From positions 2,666,001 through 2,730,000 of the forward strand of contig NZ_CP013373.1 in the NCBI RefSeq assembly GCF_001522585.2: a DNA stretch of 64,000 bases, given 5' to 3'. The position numbers were made by a program, and so were the translations under genes. The DNA comes from Burkholderia sp. NRF60-BP8. GTDB taxonomy: Bacteria; Pseudomonadota; Gammaproteobacteria; Burkholderiales; Burkholderiaceae. This document shows positions 33,819 to 43,099 of this stretch, one piece after another; the stretch's first letter is position 1; every line of letters starts with the position of its first letter. The notes below the pieces were generated by a model. That model had not been told where the DNA came from. It did no database searches and worked only from the letters and a program-made list of their open reading frames with translations.

Positions 33819-33986
33819 ATGGCAAAAGGCGCCCGCGACAAGATCAAGCTCGAGTCGACCGCTGGTACGGGTCACTTCTACACGACCACGAAGAACAAGC
33901 GCAACATGCCGGAAAAGATGGCGATCAAGAAGTTCGATCCCGTCGTCCGCAAGCATGTGGAATACAAAGAAACCAAGATCAAGTAA
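33819..33986 (+). CDS. rpmG: 50S ribosomal protein L33
   Basis: A 55-codon gene encodes [20 protein letters not shown] and ends [13 protein letters not shown], the zinc-free (C-) form of L33. AAGGAG lies 8 bp before the ATG. It is co-transcribed with rpmB as in nearly all proteobacteria, and a strong terminator follows. Confidence 0.97.
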   Translation: MAKGARDKIKLESTAGTGHFYTTTKNKRNMPEKMAIKKFDPVVRKHVEYKETKIK

Positions 33987-34017
33987 TCTCCGGTTTCTGC
34001 CAGCCTGACGGCGACCG

Positions 34018-34044
34018 AAAAGCCCCGCACCTGCGGGGCTTTTT
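34018..34044 (+). terminator. Rho-independent terminator of rpmB-rpmG
   Basis: AAAAGCCCCGC, loop ACCT, GCGGGGCTTTTT, 32 bp after rpmG. Confidence 0.93.
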
Positions 34045-34149
34045 GTTTTGGCGCGCACGCTCAGGCTCCCGACGCGGTATGCTCTCCCCTTTCCGCGGCC
34101 GCGGCCGCCGGAACGCACAAGATCAAAAGCGTAACGATGGAGATGCAGC

Positions 34150-35736
34150 ATGAAATTCGACGTGGCGATCGTCGGCAGCGGCCTGGCAGGGCTGTCGGTC
34201 GCACTCAACCTGGCCAGCACGCGGCGTGTCGCGCTGATCGCGAAACGTTCGATGATGGAGGGGGCGAGCGATAACGCGCAGGGCGGCATCGCGGCGGTCC
34301 TCGACTCGGCGGACAGCATCGAGAACCACGTCGACGACACGCTGGTCGCCGGTGGCGGCTTGTGCGACGAAGGCGCGACGCGCTACATCGTCGAGCACGG
34401 CCGCGAAGCGATCGAATGGCTGATCTCGCAAGGCGTGCCGTTCACGAAGGACGACGCGGCCGAACTCGGCTTTCACCTGACGCGCGAAGGTGGCCACAGC
34501 CACCGCCGGATCATCCATGCGGCCGATGCGACCGGCCATGCGGTGCTGGCGACGCTGTCGGCGCGCGCGCGCCAGCATCCGAACATCACGTTCTTCGAAA
34601 ACCACCATGCGATCGACCTGATCACGTCGGACCGGCTCGGCCTGCCCGGCCGCCGCTGTCACGGCCTGTATGCGCTCGACGTCGACAACGACCGGACGAT
34701 CACGATCGAGGCGCCGCATACGGTGCTCGCCACCGGCGGCGCCGGCAAGGTCTACCTGTACACGACGAATCCCGACACCGCGACCGGCGACGGCATCGCG
34801 ATGGCGTGGCGTGCCGGCTGCCGCGTGTCGAACATGGAATTCATCCAGTTCCACCCGACCTGCCTGTTCCATCCGTACGCGAAGTCGTTCCTGATTTCGG
34901 AAGCCGTGCGCGGCGAAGGCGGCCTCCTGAAGCTGCCCGACGGCACGCGCTTCATGCCCGCGCACGATCCGCGCGCCGAACTCGCGCCGCGCGACATCGT
35001 CGCCCGCGCGATCGACTTCGAGATCAAGAAGCGCGGGATCGACTGCGTGTATCTCGACATCAGCCACCAGCCGGAAGCGTTCCTGCGCGAACATTTCCCG
35101 ACGATCCATGCGCGCTGCCTCGAATTCGGCATCGACATCGCGAAACAGCCGATTCCCGTCGTGCCGGCCGCGCACTATACGTGCGGCGGCGTCGTCACCG
35201 ATCTCGCCGGCCGCACCGATCTCGCCGGCCTGTATGCGGTCGGCGAAACGTCGTACACGGGGTTGCACGGCGCGAACCGGCTCGCGAGCAACTCGCTGCT
35301 CGAATGCCTCGTGATCGGCCGCGCGGCGGCCGGGGCGATCGAGGCGGCCGGTTTCGACGCCGACGCGCCCGCCACGCTGCCCGCCTGGGACGAAAGCCGC
35401 GTGTCGGATGCGGACGAGGAAGTCGTCGTTGCACACAACTGGGACGAACTGCGCCGCCTGATGTGGAACTACGTCGGCATCGTGCGCACCGACAAGCGCC
35501 TCGAGCGCGCGAAGCACCGGCTGTCGCTGCTGCGCGACGAAATCCACGAGTACTACGCGAATTTCCGCGTGACGCGCGATCTGCTCGAACTGCGCAACCT
35601 CGTCGACGTGGCCACGCTGATCGTGAAGAGCGCGCACTCGCGCCGCGAAAGCCGCGGGCTGCACTACAGCCGCGACTGGCCGCATACGCTGCCGAAGGCA
35701 TTGCCGAGCGTGCTCACGCCGCGCGTGCGCCGCTGA
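34150..35736 (+). CDS. nadB: L-aspartate oxidase
   Basis: The 528-aa flavoprotein has the FAD motif GSGLAG at residues 9-14, NAQGGIAA at about 39-46, HTEGGHS-like [10 protein letters not shown], and [15 protein letters not shown] near residue 375, all typical of NadB. It oxidises aspartate to iminoaspartate, which NadA condenses with DHAP to quinolinate. It converges with nadA-nadC, so the three genes of the de novo NAD branch form one locus with two transcripts. Confidence 0.96.
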   Translation: MKFDVAIVGSGLAGLSVALNLASTRRVALIAKRSMMEGASDNAQGGIAAVLDSADSIENHVDDTLVAGGGLCDEGATRYIVEHGREAIEWLISQGVPFTKDDAAELGFHLTREGGHSHRRIIHAADATGHAVLATLSARARQHPNITFFENHHAIDLITSDRLGLPGRRCHGLYALDVDNDRTITIEAPHTVLATGGAGKVYLYTTNPDTATGDGIAMAWRAGCRVSNMEFIQFHPTCLFHPYAKSFLISEAVRGEGGLLKLPDGTRFMPAHDPRAELAPRDIVARAIDFEIKKRGIDCVYLDISHQPEAFLREHFPTIHARCLEFGIDIAKQPIPVVPAAHYTCGGVVTDLAGRTDLAGLYAVGETSYTGLHGANRLASNSLLECLVIGRAAAGAIEAAGFDADAPATLPAWDESRVSDADEEVVVAHNWDELRRLMWNYVGIVRTDKRLERAKHRLSLLRDEIHEYYANFRVTRDLLELRNLVDVATLIVKSAHSRRESRGLHYSRDWPHTLPKALPSVLTPRVRR

Positions 35737-35774
35737 GCGGCGCGCCGCCCTTCCCCGCTGCGTCCGCAGCACAA

Positions 35775-35812
35775 GAAAAAAGCCGCTGGCGTTTGCGCGC
35801 CAACGGCTTTTG
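35775..35812. terminator. Bidirectional terminator between nadB and nadC
   Basis: AGCCGCTGGCG (35781-35791) and CGCCAACGGCT (35798-35808) pair with one mismatch; an A run flanks one side and a T run the other, so both convergent transcripts can end here. Confidence 0.85.
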
Positions 35813-35832
35813 TCTGTTTGGACGACATTCGA

Positions 35833-36795
35833 TCAGTCGACGATCCGCATCGAATAGTCCGTCGCCCGCACGTCCTTCGTCAGCGCGCCGATCGAGATGC
35901 GATCGACGCCCGTCTCCGCGAACGTGCGCACCGTATCGAAATTGACGCCGCCCGATACTTCGAGCACGGCCTTGCCATCCGCCACACGCACCGCTTCGCG
36001 CATCATGTCGAGCGTGAAGTTGTCGAGCAGCACCGACTGCGCGCCATGCGCGAGCGCCGTGTCGAGTTGCGCGAGCGTCTCGACTTCGACCTGCACGGGC
36101 ACGCCCGACTCCAGCGCGAACGCCGCATCGAGCGCCTCGCCGACACCGCCAGCCGCCGCGATGTGGTTTTCCTTGATCAGGATGCCGTCGTACAGCGCGA
36201 GACGCTGGTTCTCGCCGCCGCCCACGCGCACGGCGTACTTCTGCGCGAGCCGCAGCCCCGGCAGCGTCTTGCGCGTATCGAGGATCTTCGCGCGCGTGCC
36301 TTCGACGCGATCGACGTAACGTCGCGTCGCGGTCGCGACACCCGACAGCAGTTGCAGGAAGTTCAGCCCGTTGCGCTCGGCCGTCAGCAGCGCGCGCGCC
36401 GGCCCTTCGAGTTCGCACACGGTCGAATCCGCCGTCATCCGGTCGCCTTCGCGATAGCGCCATTGCACGACGATCGACGGATCGATCCGGGCGATCACGG
36501 CGTCGAACCACGGGACGCCGCACAGCACGGCTTCCTCGCGCACGATGATCCGCGCCCGGCGGCGCTCGCCGGCCGGCACGAGCCGCCCGGTCTGGTCGCC
36601 GGTGCCGACGTCTTCGGCGATCGCATCGGCCACGTTGCGCGCGATCGCTGCGTCGAATGCCGCGCCGTATTGCGCGCGGACGGCTTCGAACAGCGGCGAG
36701 ACCGCAGTCGCGGCGCCTTCCGCCGGGCCGCCCCCGGGGGAGGCGGCCGCCCCCTCGGTCGACAGCGAACGAATGTCAGCGTGAGGGCCGTTCAT
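35833..36795 (-). CDS. nadC: Nicotinate-nucleotide pyrophosphorylase (quinolinate phosphoribosyltransferase)
   Basis: The 320-aa protein has the QPRTase blocks EDVGTGDQTG, AERNGLNFLQLLSGVAT, DTRKTLPGLR and KYAVRVGGGENQR, then LIKENHI. It converts quinolinate and PRPP to NaMN. An N-terminal stretch of about 40 residues rich in Gly/Ala/Pro precedes the conserved domain. The start overlaps the nadA stop by one base (TAATG), so translation is coupled. Confidence 0.94.
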   Translation of the reverse strand: MNGPHADIRSLSTEGAAASPGGGPAEGAATAVSPLFEAVRAQYGAAFDAAIARNVADAIAEDVGTGDQTGRLVPAGERRRARIIVREEAVLCGVPWFDAVIARIDPSIVVQWRYREGDRMTADSTVCELEGPARALLTAERNGLNFLQLLSGVATATRRYVDRVEGTRAKILDTRKTLPGLRLAQKYAVRVGGGENQRLALYDGILIKENHIAAAGGVGEALDAAFALESGVPVQVEVETLAQLDTALAHGAQSVLLDNFTLDMMREAVRVADGKAVLEVSGGVNFDTVRTFAETGVDRISIGALTKDVRATDYSMRIVD

Positions 36796-37937
36796 TACGC
36801 TGCCCCCACGTTCGCAAACAGTTGCTGGTCGCGCTGCAAATCGCCGCTCGCCTGCACGCGCTTCTTGTGCGCGGCCGCGAATTCGAGCATCCGGTCGATC
36901 GGCAAACGCGCGCGCTCGCCGATCGCGGGATCGACGAAAATCTCGTTGTGGCCGCGTTCGAGCACGTCAGCCAGGTTCGCGAGGCCGTTCATCGCCATCC
37001 ACGGGCAGTGCGCGCAGCTCTTGCAGGTCGCGCTGTTGCCGGCCGTCGGCGCCGCGATGAAGGTCTTGCCGGGCGCCGCAAGCTGCATCTTGTGCAGGAT
37101 GCCGAGATCGGTCGCGACGATGAAGCGCTTCGCGTCGAACTTGACGGCCGCGTCGATCAGTTGCGTGGTCGAACCGACGACATCGGCCTGCGCCACGACG
37201 TTTTCCGGCGACTCGGGATGGACGAGCACCTTCGCGTCCGGATATTCGGCGCGCAGCAGGTCGAGCTCGATGCCCTTGAACTCGTCGTGAACCAGACACG
37301 AGCCCTGCCACAGCAGCATGTCCGCGCCGGTCTTCTTCTGGATATAGCTGCCCAGATGGCGATCGGGGGCCCAGATGATCTTTTCGCCGCGCGCGTGCAG
37401 GTCGGCCACGATCTCGAGGCCGATCGACGACGTGACCATCCAGTCCGCGCGCGCCTTCACGGCCGCACTGGTGTTCGCGTAGACGACGACGGTACGGTCC
37501 GGATGCGCATCGCAGAAGGCCGAGAATTCGTCGACCGGGCAGCCGAGGTCGAGCGAACAGGTCGCGTCGAGATCGGGCATCAGGATCCGTTTGTTCGGGC
37601 TCAGGATCTTCGCGGTTTCGCCCATGAAGCGCACGCCGGCGACGACCAGCGTCTGCGCGTCGTGATCGCGGCCGAAGCGGGCCATTTCGAGCGAATCGGC
37701 CACACAACCGCCGGTTTCGTCGGCGAGTTCCTGCAGTTCGGCATCCACGTAGTAGTGGGCGACCAGCACGGCCTTTTCACGGGCGAGCAACGCCTTGATG
37801 CGCGCCTTCAGCGCAGCGCGCTCCTCGGCGGACGGCGCCTCGGGCACCTTGGCCCACGCCTGTCCCACGCCGCATACGGTCCCTGCGGCGACGGGCCGGT
37901 CGTACTCGACGGGTTTGATCGTCGATTGCATCTCCAT
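36795..37937 (-). CDS. nadA: Quinolinate synthase A
   Basis: The 380-aa protein has the NadA motifs [15 protein letters not shown] (residues 59-73), [15 protein letters not shown] with a cluster-ligand cysteine at 127, [11 protein letters not shown] and [13 protein letters not shown] near the C-terminus; these supply the three [4Fe-4S] ligands. It forms quinolinate from iminoaspartate and DHAP. AGGAGATATGGAG precedes the ATG at 37937. The leader holds three tandem hairpin repeats, the last ending 7 bp before the start, so they may affect translation or transcription of nadAC. Confidence 0.95.
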   Translation of the reverse strand: MEMQSTIKPVEYDRPVAAGTVCGVGQAWAKVPEAPSAEERAALKARIKALLAREKAVLVAHYYVDAELQELADETGGCVADSLEMARFGRDHDAQTLVVAGVRFMGETAKILSPNKRILMPDLDATCSLDLGCPVDEFSAFCDAHPDRTVVVYANTSAAVKARADWMVTSSIGLEIVADLHARGEKIIWAPDRHLGSYIQKKTGADMLLWQGSCLVHDEFKGIELDLLRAEYPDAKVLVHPESPENVVAQADVVGSTTQLIDAAVKFDAKRFIVATDLGILHKMQLAAPGKTFIAAPTAGNSATCKSCAHCPWMAMNGLANLADVLERGHNEIFVDPAIGERARLPIDRMLEFAAAHKKRVQASGDLQRDQQLFANVGAA

Positions 37938-37944
37938 ATCTCCT

Positions 37945-38091
37945 GTCGATCGGAGTTAGCGCTTTAGCGCTTACTCCGATCCCATGCTTCGCGGTCGATC
38001 AGAGTTAGTGCTTTAGCGCTTACTCCGATCCCATGCTTCGCGGTCGATCAGCGTGGGCGCTTCGGCGCCCTGCCCCGATCCCATCCCTTGC
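37945..38091 (-). repeat. Three tandem 49-bp hairpin repeats in the nadA leader
   Basis: Units at 37945-37993, 37994-38042 and 38043-38091 are each exactly 49 bp. The unit next to nadA reads on the minus strand GATCGGAGT-A-AGCGC-TAAA-GCGCT-A-ACTCCGATC, a nearly perfect hairpin. The middle unit differs at two bases. The third has diverged but still forms GGGCGC/GCGCCC around a different loop, so the inner stem is kept while the sequence changes. All three share GATCCCAT-type flanks. The array fills the leader of nadA up to 7 bp from the start codon. Its role is unknown; tandem hairpin small-RNA families are known in betaproteobacteria. Confidence 0.9.
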
Positions 38092-38176
38092 ACTCGCCCG
38101 GGGCGCCCACTTGCCACCGCCCCAAGCCTCATACCCATTCAGGCGCTGCCGATCCGTCAAAAACCAGCGGCCCAAA

Positions 38177-38203
38177 TGAAAAAACCCCGCCAACGCGGGG
38201 TTT
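38177..38203 (-). terminator. Rho-independent terminator of the desaturase gene
   Basis: AAACCCCGC, loop CAAC, GCGGGGTTT (38182-38203); on the minus strand it is followed by TTTTTT. It lies 31 bp after the desaturase stop and isolates it from nadA. Confidence 0.92.
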
Positions 38204-38234
38204 GTGACGTCCTGAGATTCTAATCGATTTCGAA

Positions 38235-39431
38235 TCAGGCGTAGCGACGCAGGCGCGTCGCGAATTCCTGCAGCGCCTTGATGCCGCTTTGTTCTGCGCG
38301 ATGGCACCAATCCTGCAATTGCGCGAGCAGCTGTTCGCGCGACGCGGTCGAACGATCCCAGATCGCGGCGAGATCCTGGCGCAGCTGGAAGTACGTATGC
38401 AGCTTCTGGCTGTTCGCGAAGATCTCCGGCAGCAGCTTTTTCTGCGGCTCGTCGAGGCCGTCGGCATCCTTGTGGAACCACTTGCGCGCGCTACGCATCA
38501 ATTGGTACTTCTCGCTCGAACCGAGCTCCTTCAGGTGCGCGAGCTCCTGGCGGTACGCACGCTTCACGGCCTTGCCGTAGCGCGCCATCACTTCGTAGCG
38601 GTTCGACAGCACGGCCTGCAGCGTTTCCTGGTCGAGCACCGTCTTCGGCTTGTTCAGGCGCGGCGTGGGCGCAACCTTCTTCACCTTGGCGAGACCGAAT
38701 GCCGACATGATCCGGATGTACATCCAGCCGATGTCGAACTCGTACCACTTGTTCGACAGCTTCGCCGACGTCGCGAACGTGTGGTGGTTGTTGTGCAGCT
38801 CTTCGCCGCCTATCACGATGCCCCACGGGAACAGGTTCGTGCTCGCGTCGGCCGAGTTGAAGTTGCGATAGCCCCAGAAGTGCCCGAAGCCGTTGACGAC
38901 GCCCGCCGCCCAGAACGGGATCCACACCATCTGCACGGCCCACACGGTCAGGCCGAGCACGCCGAACAGCGCGACGTCGATCACCATCATCATGCTGATG
39001 CCGAGGATCGGGTACTTCGAGTAGAGATTGCGCTCGAGCCAGTCGTTCGGCGTGCCGTGGCTGAACTTGCGCATCGTCTCCTCGTTCTTCGCTTCCGCGC
39101 GGTACAGCTCGGCGCCCTCGAGGAACACCTTCCAGATGCCGCGCGTCTGCGGGCTGTGCGGATCTTCCTCGGTTTCGCACTTCGCGTGGTGCTTGCGATG
39201 GATCGCGGCCCACTGGCCGGTCAGCATCCCGGTCGTCATCCACAGCCAGAAACGGAAGAAATGGCTCGCGATCGGATGCAGCTCCAGCGCGCGGTGCGCC
39301 TGGCAGCGGTGCAGGTAGACCGTGACGCCGATGATCGTGACGTGCGTGACGGCGAGCGCGAACAGCGCGACCTGCCACCACGAAAAATGCAGAAGCCCGT
39401 GGGAAAGAAAATCGAGCAGGGAATTCAACAA
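38235..39431 (-). CDS. Acyl-CoA/acyl-lipid delta-9-type fatty acid desaturase
   Basis: The 398-aa integral membrane protein has the three histidine boxes of membrane diiron desaturases: HRCQAH (41-46), HRKHH (78-82) and HNNHH (213-217), with hydrophobic segments at about 15-40, 55-75, 140-165 and 168-185. It should introduce a cis double bond into saturated acyl chains. The C-terminal 170 residues are a soluble extension rich in charged residues, longer than in the minimal DesA/stearoyl-CoA desaturase core. It is flanked by a terminator. Confidence 0.9.
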   Translation of the reverse strand: MLNSLLDFLSHGLLHFSWWQVALFALAVTHVTIIGVTVYLHRCQAHRALELHPIASHFFRFWLWMTTGMLTGQWAAIHRKHHAKCETEEDPHSPQTRGIWKVFLEGAELYRAEAKNEETMRKFSHGTPNDWLERNLYSKYPILGISMMMVIDVALFGVLGLTVWAVQMVWIPFWAAGVVNGFGHFWGYRNFNSADASTNLFPWGIVIGGEELHNNHHTFATSAKLSNKWYEFDIGWMYIRIMSAFGLAKVKKVAPTPRLNKPKTVLDQETLQAVLSNRYEVMARYGKAVKRAYRQELAHLKELGSSEKYQLMRSARKWFHKDADGLDEPQKKLLPEIFANSQKLHTYFQLRQDLAAIWDRSTASREQLLAQLQDWCHRAEQSGIKALQEFATRLRRYA

Positions 39432-39651
39432 GGCAGTTACCTGTGATGAGAGCGACGCCGGCTCATGCCAGCGTCAGAAAAATGAAAGCATACCGCGTGT
39501 AGACCAGAATTTTACTTCAACCGTTCCAAGTCTTTGTAAAAAATGAACATTTTCTTGCCCTGACGCAATCCGTCCAGTCCATGGGCGGACTGCGAAAGCC
39601 CCGCGATCCGGTTTCGACCGCGGAATCGGTACGATTGACCGCGCCCGCCCG

Positions 39652-41034
39652 CTACGCCGCCGGCGTGCGCGCGTCCCGCGCACCGTCGGCGGCCGCCGGA
39701 TCGGGCCCGGCCGCCACGCCCGGCGCGGGAAAGCCGTCCGGCAGCCCGACCACGCGCACTTCGCGCTGCGGGAACGGAATCGAAATCCCGTGCTCGCCGA
39801 ACAGCCGCCAGATGTTGCGGTTCACGCTCGAGCGCACGCCCGACGTGCCTTTCGCCGCATCCTCGATCCAGAAGCCGAGCTCCAGGTCGATCCCGTCCGC
39901 GCCGAAACTCACGAGATACGGGGTCGGCGCCGGCTCGGCCAGCACGCGCGGCACGTCCTTCGCGGCGTCGGCGAGCAACGCGAGCGCCCGCTCGACGTCG
40001 CTCGTGTACGCGACCTGCACCGCGACTTTCGCATAGCCGCGCGTCAGGTACGACGACTGGTTCTGCACGACGTCGGTGATCAGCTTCTCGTTCGGGATCA
40101 GCGTCTCGTTGCCGTCGAGGCCGCGCACGACCGTGTAGCGCGTGCGGATCTGCGTGACGACGCCCTGCAGCCCGCCGACGCTGATCGCATCGCCGAGCCG
40201 CAGCGAGCGGTCGAGCAGGATGATGAAGCCCGACACGTAGTTGCTCGCGATCTTCTGCAACCCGAAACCGAGGCCGACGCCCACCGCGCCGCCGAACACG
40301 CCGAGCACCGTCACGTCGATGCCGACGAGCGACAGCCCGATCAGGATCGCCGCGAACACGAGCAGCGCGCGGCCGACCCGCGACAGCACGACCTTCAGGT
40401 TCGCGTCGAGCGTGCTCGCGCGCGACAGGCGATCCTCGAGCACCGAACCGAGCCACATCGCGACCATCAGCGTCACGCAGACCCACAGCGCGCCGGAAAT
40501 CACCGACAGCAGCGTGAGGTGCGCGGTCGCGACCCGGAACTGCACGCTGTCGAGCCAGCCGAGCACGTCGCGCTGGATGCCGAGCACGGTCATCACCATC
40601 GCGGCCCACACGACGGTCGACACGATCTTCTCGACGATCGACAGCCATGCGTGCGTGTGGCCGTCGCGCGCGAACACGCGCCGCGCGAAGAAGAACAGCA
40701 CGTAGATCAGCCCGATGCCGAACAGCGGCACGAGCGCGAGCGCCAGCAGCGACGTCGACATGAACGGGTCGAACGCGAGCTGCGCGCCGCCGACGAACAC
40801 GCTGCCGAACAGCGGAAACAGCGCACGCTTCAGGCTTTGCGCGCCCGCGCCCGGCGCGCGTCCGGCGGCCCGGCGCCGCGCGTCGATCCGGCCGTGCACG
40901 AAGCGCGCGGCCACCCACGCGAAACACAGTGCCCCGACGAGGATCGCCGCCTGCCAGATCATCACCGGCTGGTGGAAATCGCGAATCACCGACGCCAGCC
41001 GGTGCGACAGCAGGCGGCTCTGCAGAGTCTCCAT
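39652..41034 (-). CDS. MscS-family mechanosensitive ion channel
   Basis: The 460-aa membrane protein has several N-terminal helices (residues 20-260) and then the MscS core: VLGVFGGAVGVGLGFGLQKIASNYVSGFIILLDRSLRLGDAI, which is the pore helix TM3 and the start of the beta domain, followed by a cytoplasmic domain to about residue 440. It would open under membrane tension to release osmolytes. The start METLQSRLL at 41034 is 17 bp from the end of the RsmB-like gene, so it may be in one operon with purN and that gene. Confidence 0.88.
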   Translation of the reverse strand: METLQSRLLSHRLASVIRDFHQPVMIWQAAILVGALCFAWVAARFVHGRIDARRRAAGRAPGAGAQSLKRALFPLFGSVFVGGAQLAFDPFMSTSLLALALVPLFGIGLIYVLFFFARRVFARDGHTHAWLSIVEKIVSTVVWAAMVMTVLGIQRDVLGWLDSVQFRVATAHLTLLSVISGALWVCVTLMVAMWLGSVLEDRLSRASTLDANLKVVLSRVGRALLVFAAILIGLSLVGIDVTVLGVFGGAVGVGLGFGLQKIASNYVSGFIILLDRSLRLGDAISVGGLQGVVTQIRTRYTVVRGLDGNETLIPNEKLITDVVQNQSSYLTRGYAKVAVQVAYTSDVERALALLADAAKDVPRVLAEPAPTPYLVSFGADGIDLELGFWIEDAAKGTSGVRSSVNRNIWRLFGEHGISIPFPQREVRVVGLPDGFPAPGVAAGPDPAAADGARDARTPAA

Positions 41035-41051
41035 CGTCCGTCCGGGCGTCG

Positions 41052-42317
41052 TTACTGCGCGGCGCGGCGTTCGAGCACCGCGGCGAAGAAGCCGTCGGTC
41101 GCGTGACGGTGCGGCCACAGCGACAGGTAATCGCCCGTCTCGAGCGCGATGCGCTGGTCGGCCAGCACCTGCTGCGCCGGCACCAGCACGAAGTCGGGGT
41201 GATCGGCCAGGAACTGTTCGACGATGCGCTCGTTCTCGGCGTCGAGCACGCTGCAGGTCGCGTAGACGAGCCGGCCGCCCTTCTTCACGAGCCGCGCGGC
41301 GCTCGCGAGGATCGACGCCTGCTTGGGCGTCAGCTCGTCGATCGCCGTGCGCGTCTGCCGCCACTTCAGGTCCGGATTGCGGCGCAGCGTGCCGAGGCCG
41401 CTACACGGCGCGTCGACCAGCACGCGGTCGATCTTGCCGGCGAGCCGTTTGATCTTCGCGTCGTGCTCGCTGTCGATCAGCACCGGGTTCACGTTCGACA
41501 GCCCGCTGCGCGCGAGGCGCGGCTTCAGCTTGGCGAGGCGCTTTTCCGAGACGTCGAACGCATACAGGCGCCCGGTCGAGCGCATCATCGCGCCGAGCGC
41601 GAGCGTCTTGCCGCCCGCGCCCGCGCAGAAATCGACGACCATCTCGCCGCGCCGCGGCGCCACCAGCGAGCACAGCAGCTGGCTGCCTTCGTCCTGCACC
41701 TCGATCGCCCCTTCCTCAAACAGCTTCAGGCGCGTCAGCGCCGGCTTGCCGACCACGCGCACCCCGAACGGCGCGAACGGCGTCGCGCCCGCGTCGATGC
41801 CGCTCACACGCAGCGCTTCGATCACCTGGTCGCGGCTCGCCTTCTGCGCGTTGGCACGCAGGTCGAGCGGCGCCGGGTAGTTCAGCGCGGCGGCGAGTTG
41901 CGCGAGCTCGTCGGCGTCGAAACGGGCCGACAGCGCCTGGTGAATCCAGTCGGGCAGATTCGTGCGAATGCGCACCGGCAGGCTCGCCGGATCGATCTTC
42001 GACACGTGCTCGAGCCATGCGGACTCGGTGTCGGACAGGAACGGCTTCAACGCATTGCGACCGACCGTCTGCATCAGGCCGAGCAGCGTGAGGCGTCGCG
42101 CGGGCGTGCCCGTGCCGCTCTCGGCCAGATGCGAAAACTCCATCTTCCGGCGCAGCACCGCGAACACGGCCTCGGCGATCACGCCGCGCTCGGCATGCCC
42201 GAGCTTCGGGTGCGCGCGGAAGAACCGGCTCGTCGTCGCGTCGGCGGGGCCGGCGAACTTCAGCACCTCGGCCAGCAAAGTCTCGGTCTGGCCGATCAGG
42301 AATCCGTGCAGCTTCAT
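41052..42317 (-). CDS. RsmB/NOP-family class I SAM-dependent RNA methyltransferase
   Basis: The 421-aa protein has an N-terminal NusB-like region and a methyltransferase domain with VVDFCAGAGGKTLALGA (SAM site), DAPCSGLGTLRRNPDLKW (motif IV with PC) and VYATCSVLDAENE (motif VI TC), the two-cysteine arrangement of RNA m5C methyltransferases. It probably methylates rRNA, as RsmB does at 16S C967, but Burkholderia has several paralogues, so the exact site is uncertain. Its start overlaps the purN stop by 4 bp (ATGA). Confidence 0.86.
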   Translation of the reverse strand: MKLHGFLIGQTETLLAEVLKFAGPADATTSRFFRAHPKLGHAERGVIAEAVFAVLRRKMEFSHLAESGTGTPARRLTLLGLMQTVGRNALKPFLSDTESAWLEHVSKIDPASLPVRIRTNLPDWIHQALSARFDADELAQLAAALNYPAPLDLRANAQKASRDQVIEALRVSGIDAGATPFAPFGVRVVGKPALTRLKLFEEGAIEVQDEGSQLLCSLVAPRRGEMVVDFCAGAGGKTLALGAMMRSTGRLYAFDVSEKRLAKLKPRLARSGLSNVNPVLIDSEHDAKIKRLAGKIDRVLVDAPCSGLGTLRRNPDLKWRQTRTAIDELTPKQASILASAARLVKKGGRLVYATCSVLDAENERIVEQFLADHPDFVLVPAQQVLADQRIALETGDYLSLWPHRHATDGFFAAVLERRAAQ

Positions 42318-42976
42318 ACGCCCTCACTCGTTTCGGTATGCGGTTCATCCGCGAAAATCCAGCGCGCCTCGTCGGGCGCCACCACTGCACGGCCGTTCTC
42401 GAGACGCAACCGGCCGTCGACGAACCAGCGCACCGCGCGCGGATACAGCACGTGCTCGACCGCCAGCACGCGCCGCGCGAGCGCGGCCGCGTCGTCGCCG
42501 GCGCGCACGGGCACCGCGCCCTGCGCGACGATCGCGCCGCTGTCGAGCTCGGGGATGACGAAATGCACGCTTGCGCCATGCAGCGCGACGCCGGCATCCA
42601 GCGCCTGCTGGTGCGTGTGGATGCCCTTGAAGCTCGGCAGCAGCGACGGATGGATATTCAGCAGCCGGCCCTCGTAACGTCTGACGAAAGCGGGCGTGAG
42701 GATGCGCATGAAGCCGGCGAGGACGACGAGATCGGGCGAGAAACGGTCGATCTCCGCGGCGAGCGCCGCGTCGAAGCTGTCGCGGCCGTCGAACGACCGG
42801 TGGTCGACCACCGCCGTCGCCACCCCGTGCGACGCGGCAAAAGCCAGGCCGGCCGCGTCGGGCCGGTTGGCGATCACGGCGGCGACCTCGGCCGGCCAGC
42901 GTTCCTGCGCGCATGCGCGGACGATGGCCTCCATGTTGCTGCCGCGACCGGAAATCAGGATCACGAGTTTTTTCAT
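42314..42976 (-). CDS. purN: Phosphoribosylglycinamide formyltransferase
   Basis: The 220-aa protein has the catalytic triad of GAR transformylase: N107 and H109 in NIHPSLLPSFKG and D145 in ELDSGAIVAQ, plus the N-terminal ISGRGSNM. It transfers a formyl group from 10-formyl-THF to GAR in purine synthesis. It is divergent from ribF and overlaps the RsmB-like gene by 4 bp. Confidence 0.95.
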   Translation of the reverse strand: MKKLVILISGRGSNMEAIVRACAQERWPAEVAAVIANRPDAAGLAFAASHGVATAVVDHRSFDGRDSFDAALAAEIDRFSPDLVVLAGFMRILTPAFVRRYEGRLLNIHPSLLPSFKGIHTHQQALDAGVALHGASVHFVIPELDSGAIVAQGAVPVRAGDDAAALARRVLAVEHVLYPRAVRWFVDGRLRLENGRAVVAPDEARWIFADEPHTETSEGV

Positions 42977-43099
42977 CCGCGAATTTTACCATTCGCCCCC
43001 GCGTTTCCCGCCTTCTCGGCCGCCGGCCCGCCCGAACGTTTATAATCTTCTGCTTTGCGGCATCCCACCGCCCATTCCCCCGACGCTGCATCCGCTATC

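Noticed and set aside
43047..43099. Possible FMN riboswitch ahead of ribF
   Set aside because: The -10 box at 43041 leaves only about 50 nt of leader, far too short for an RFN element, and no RFN-like conserved blocks are present.
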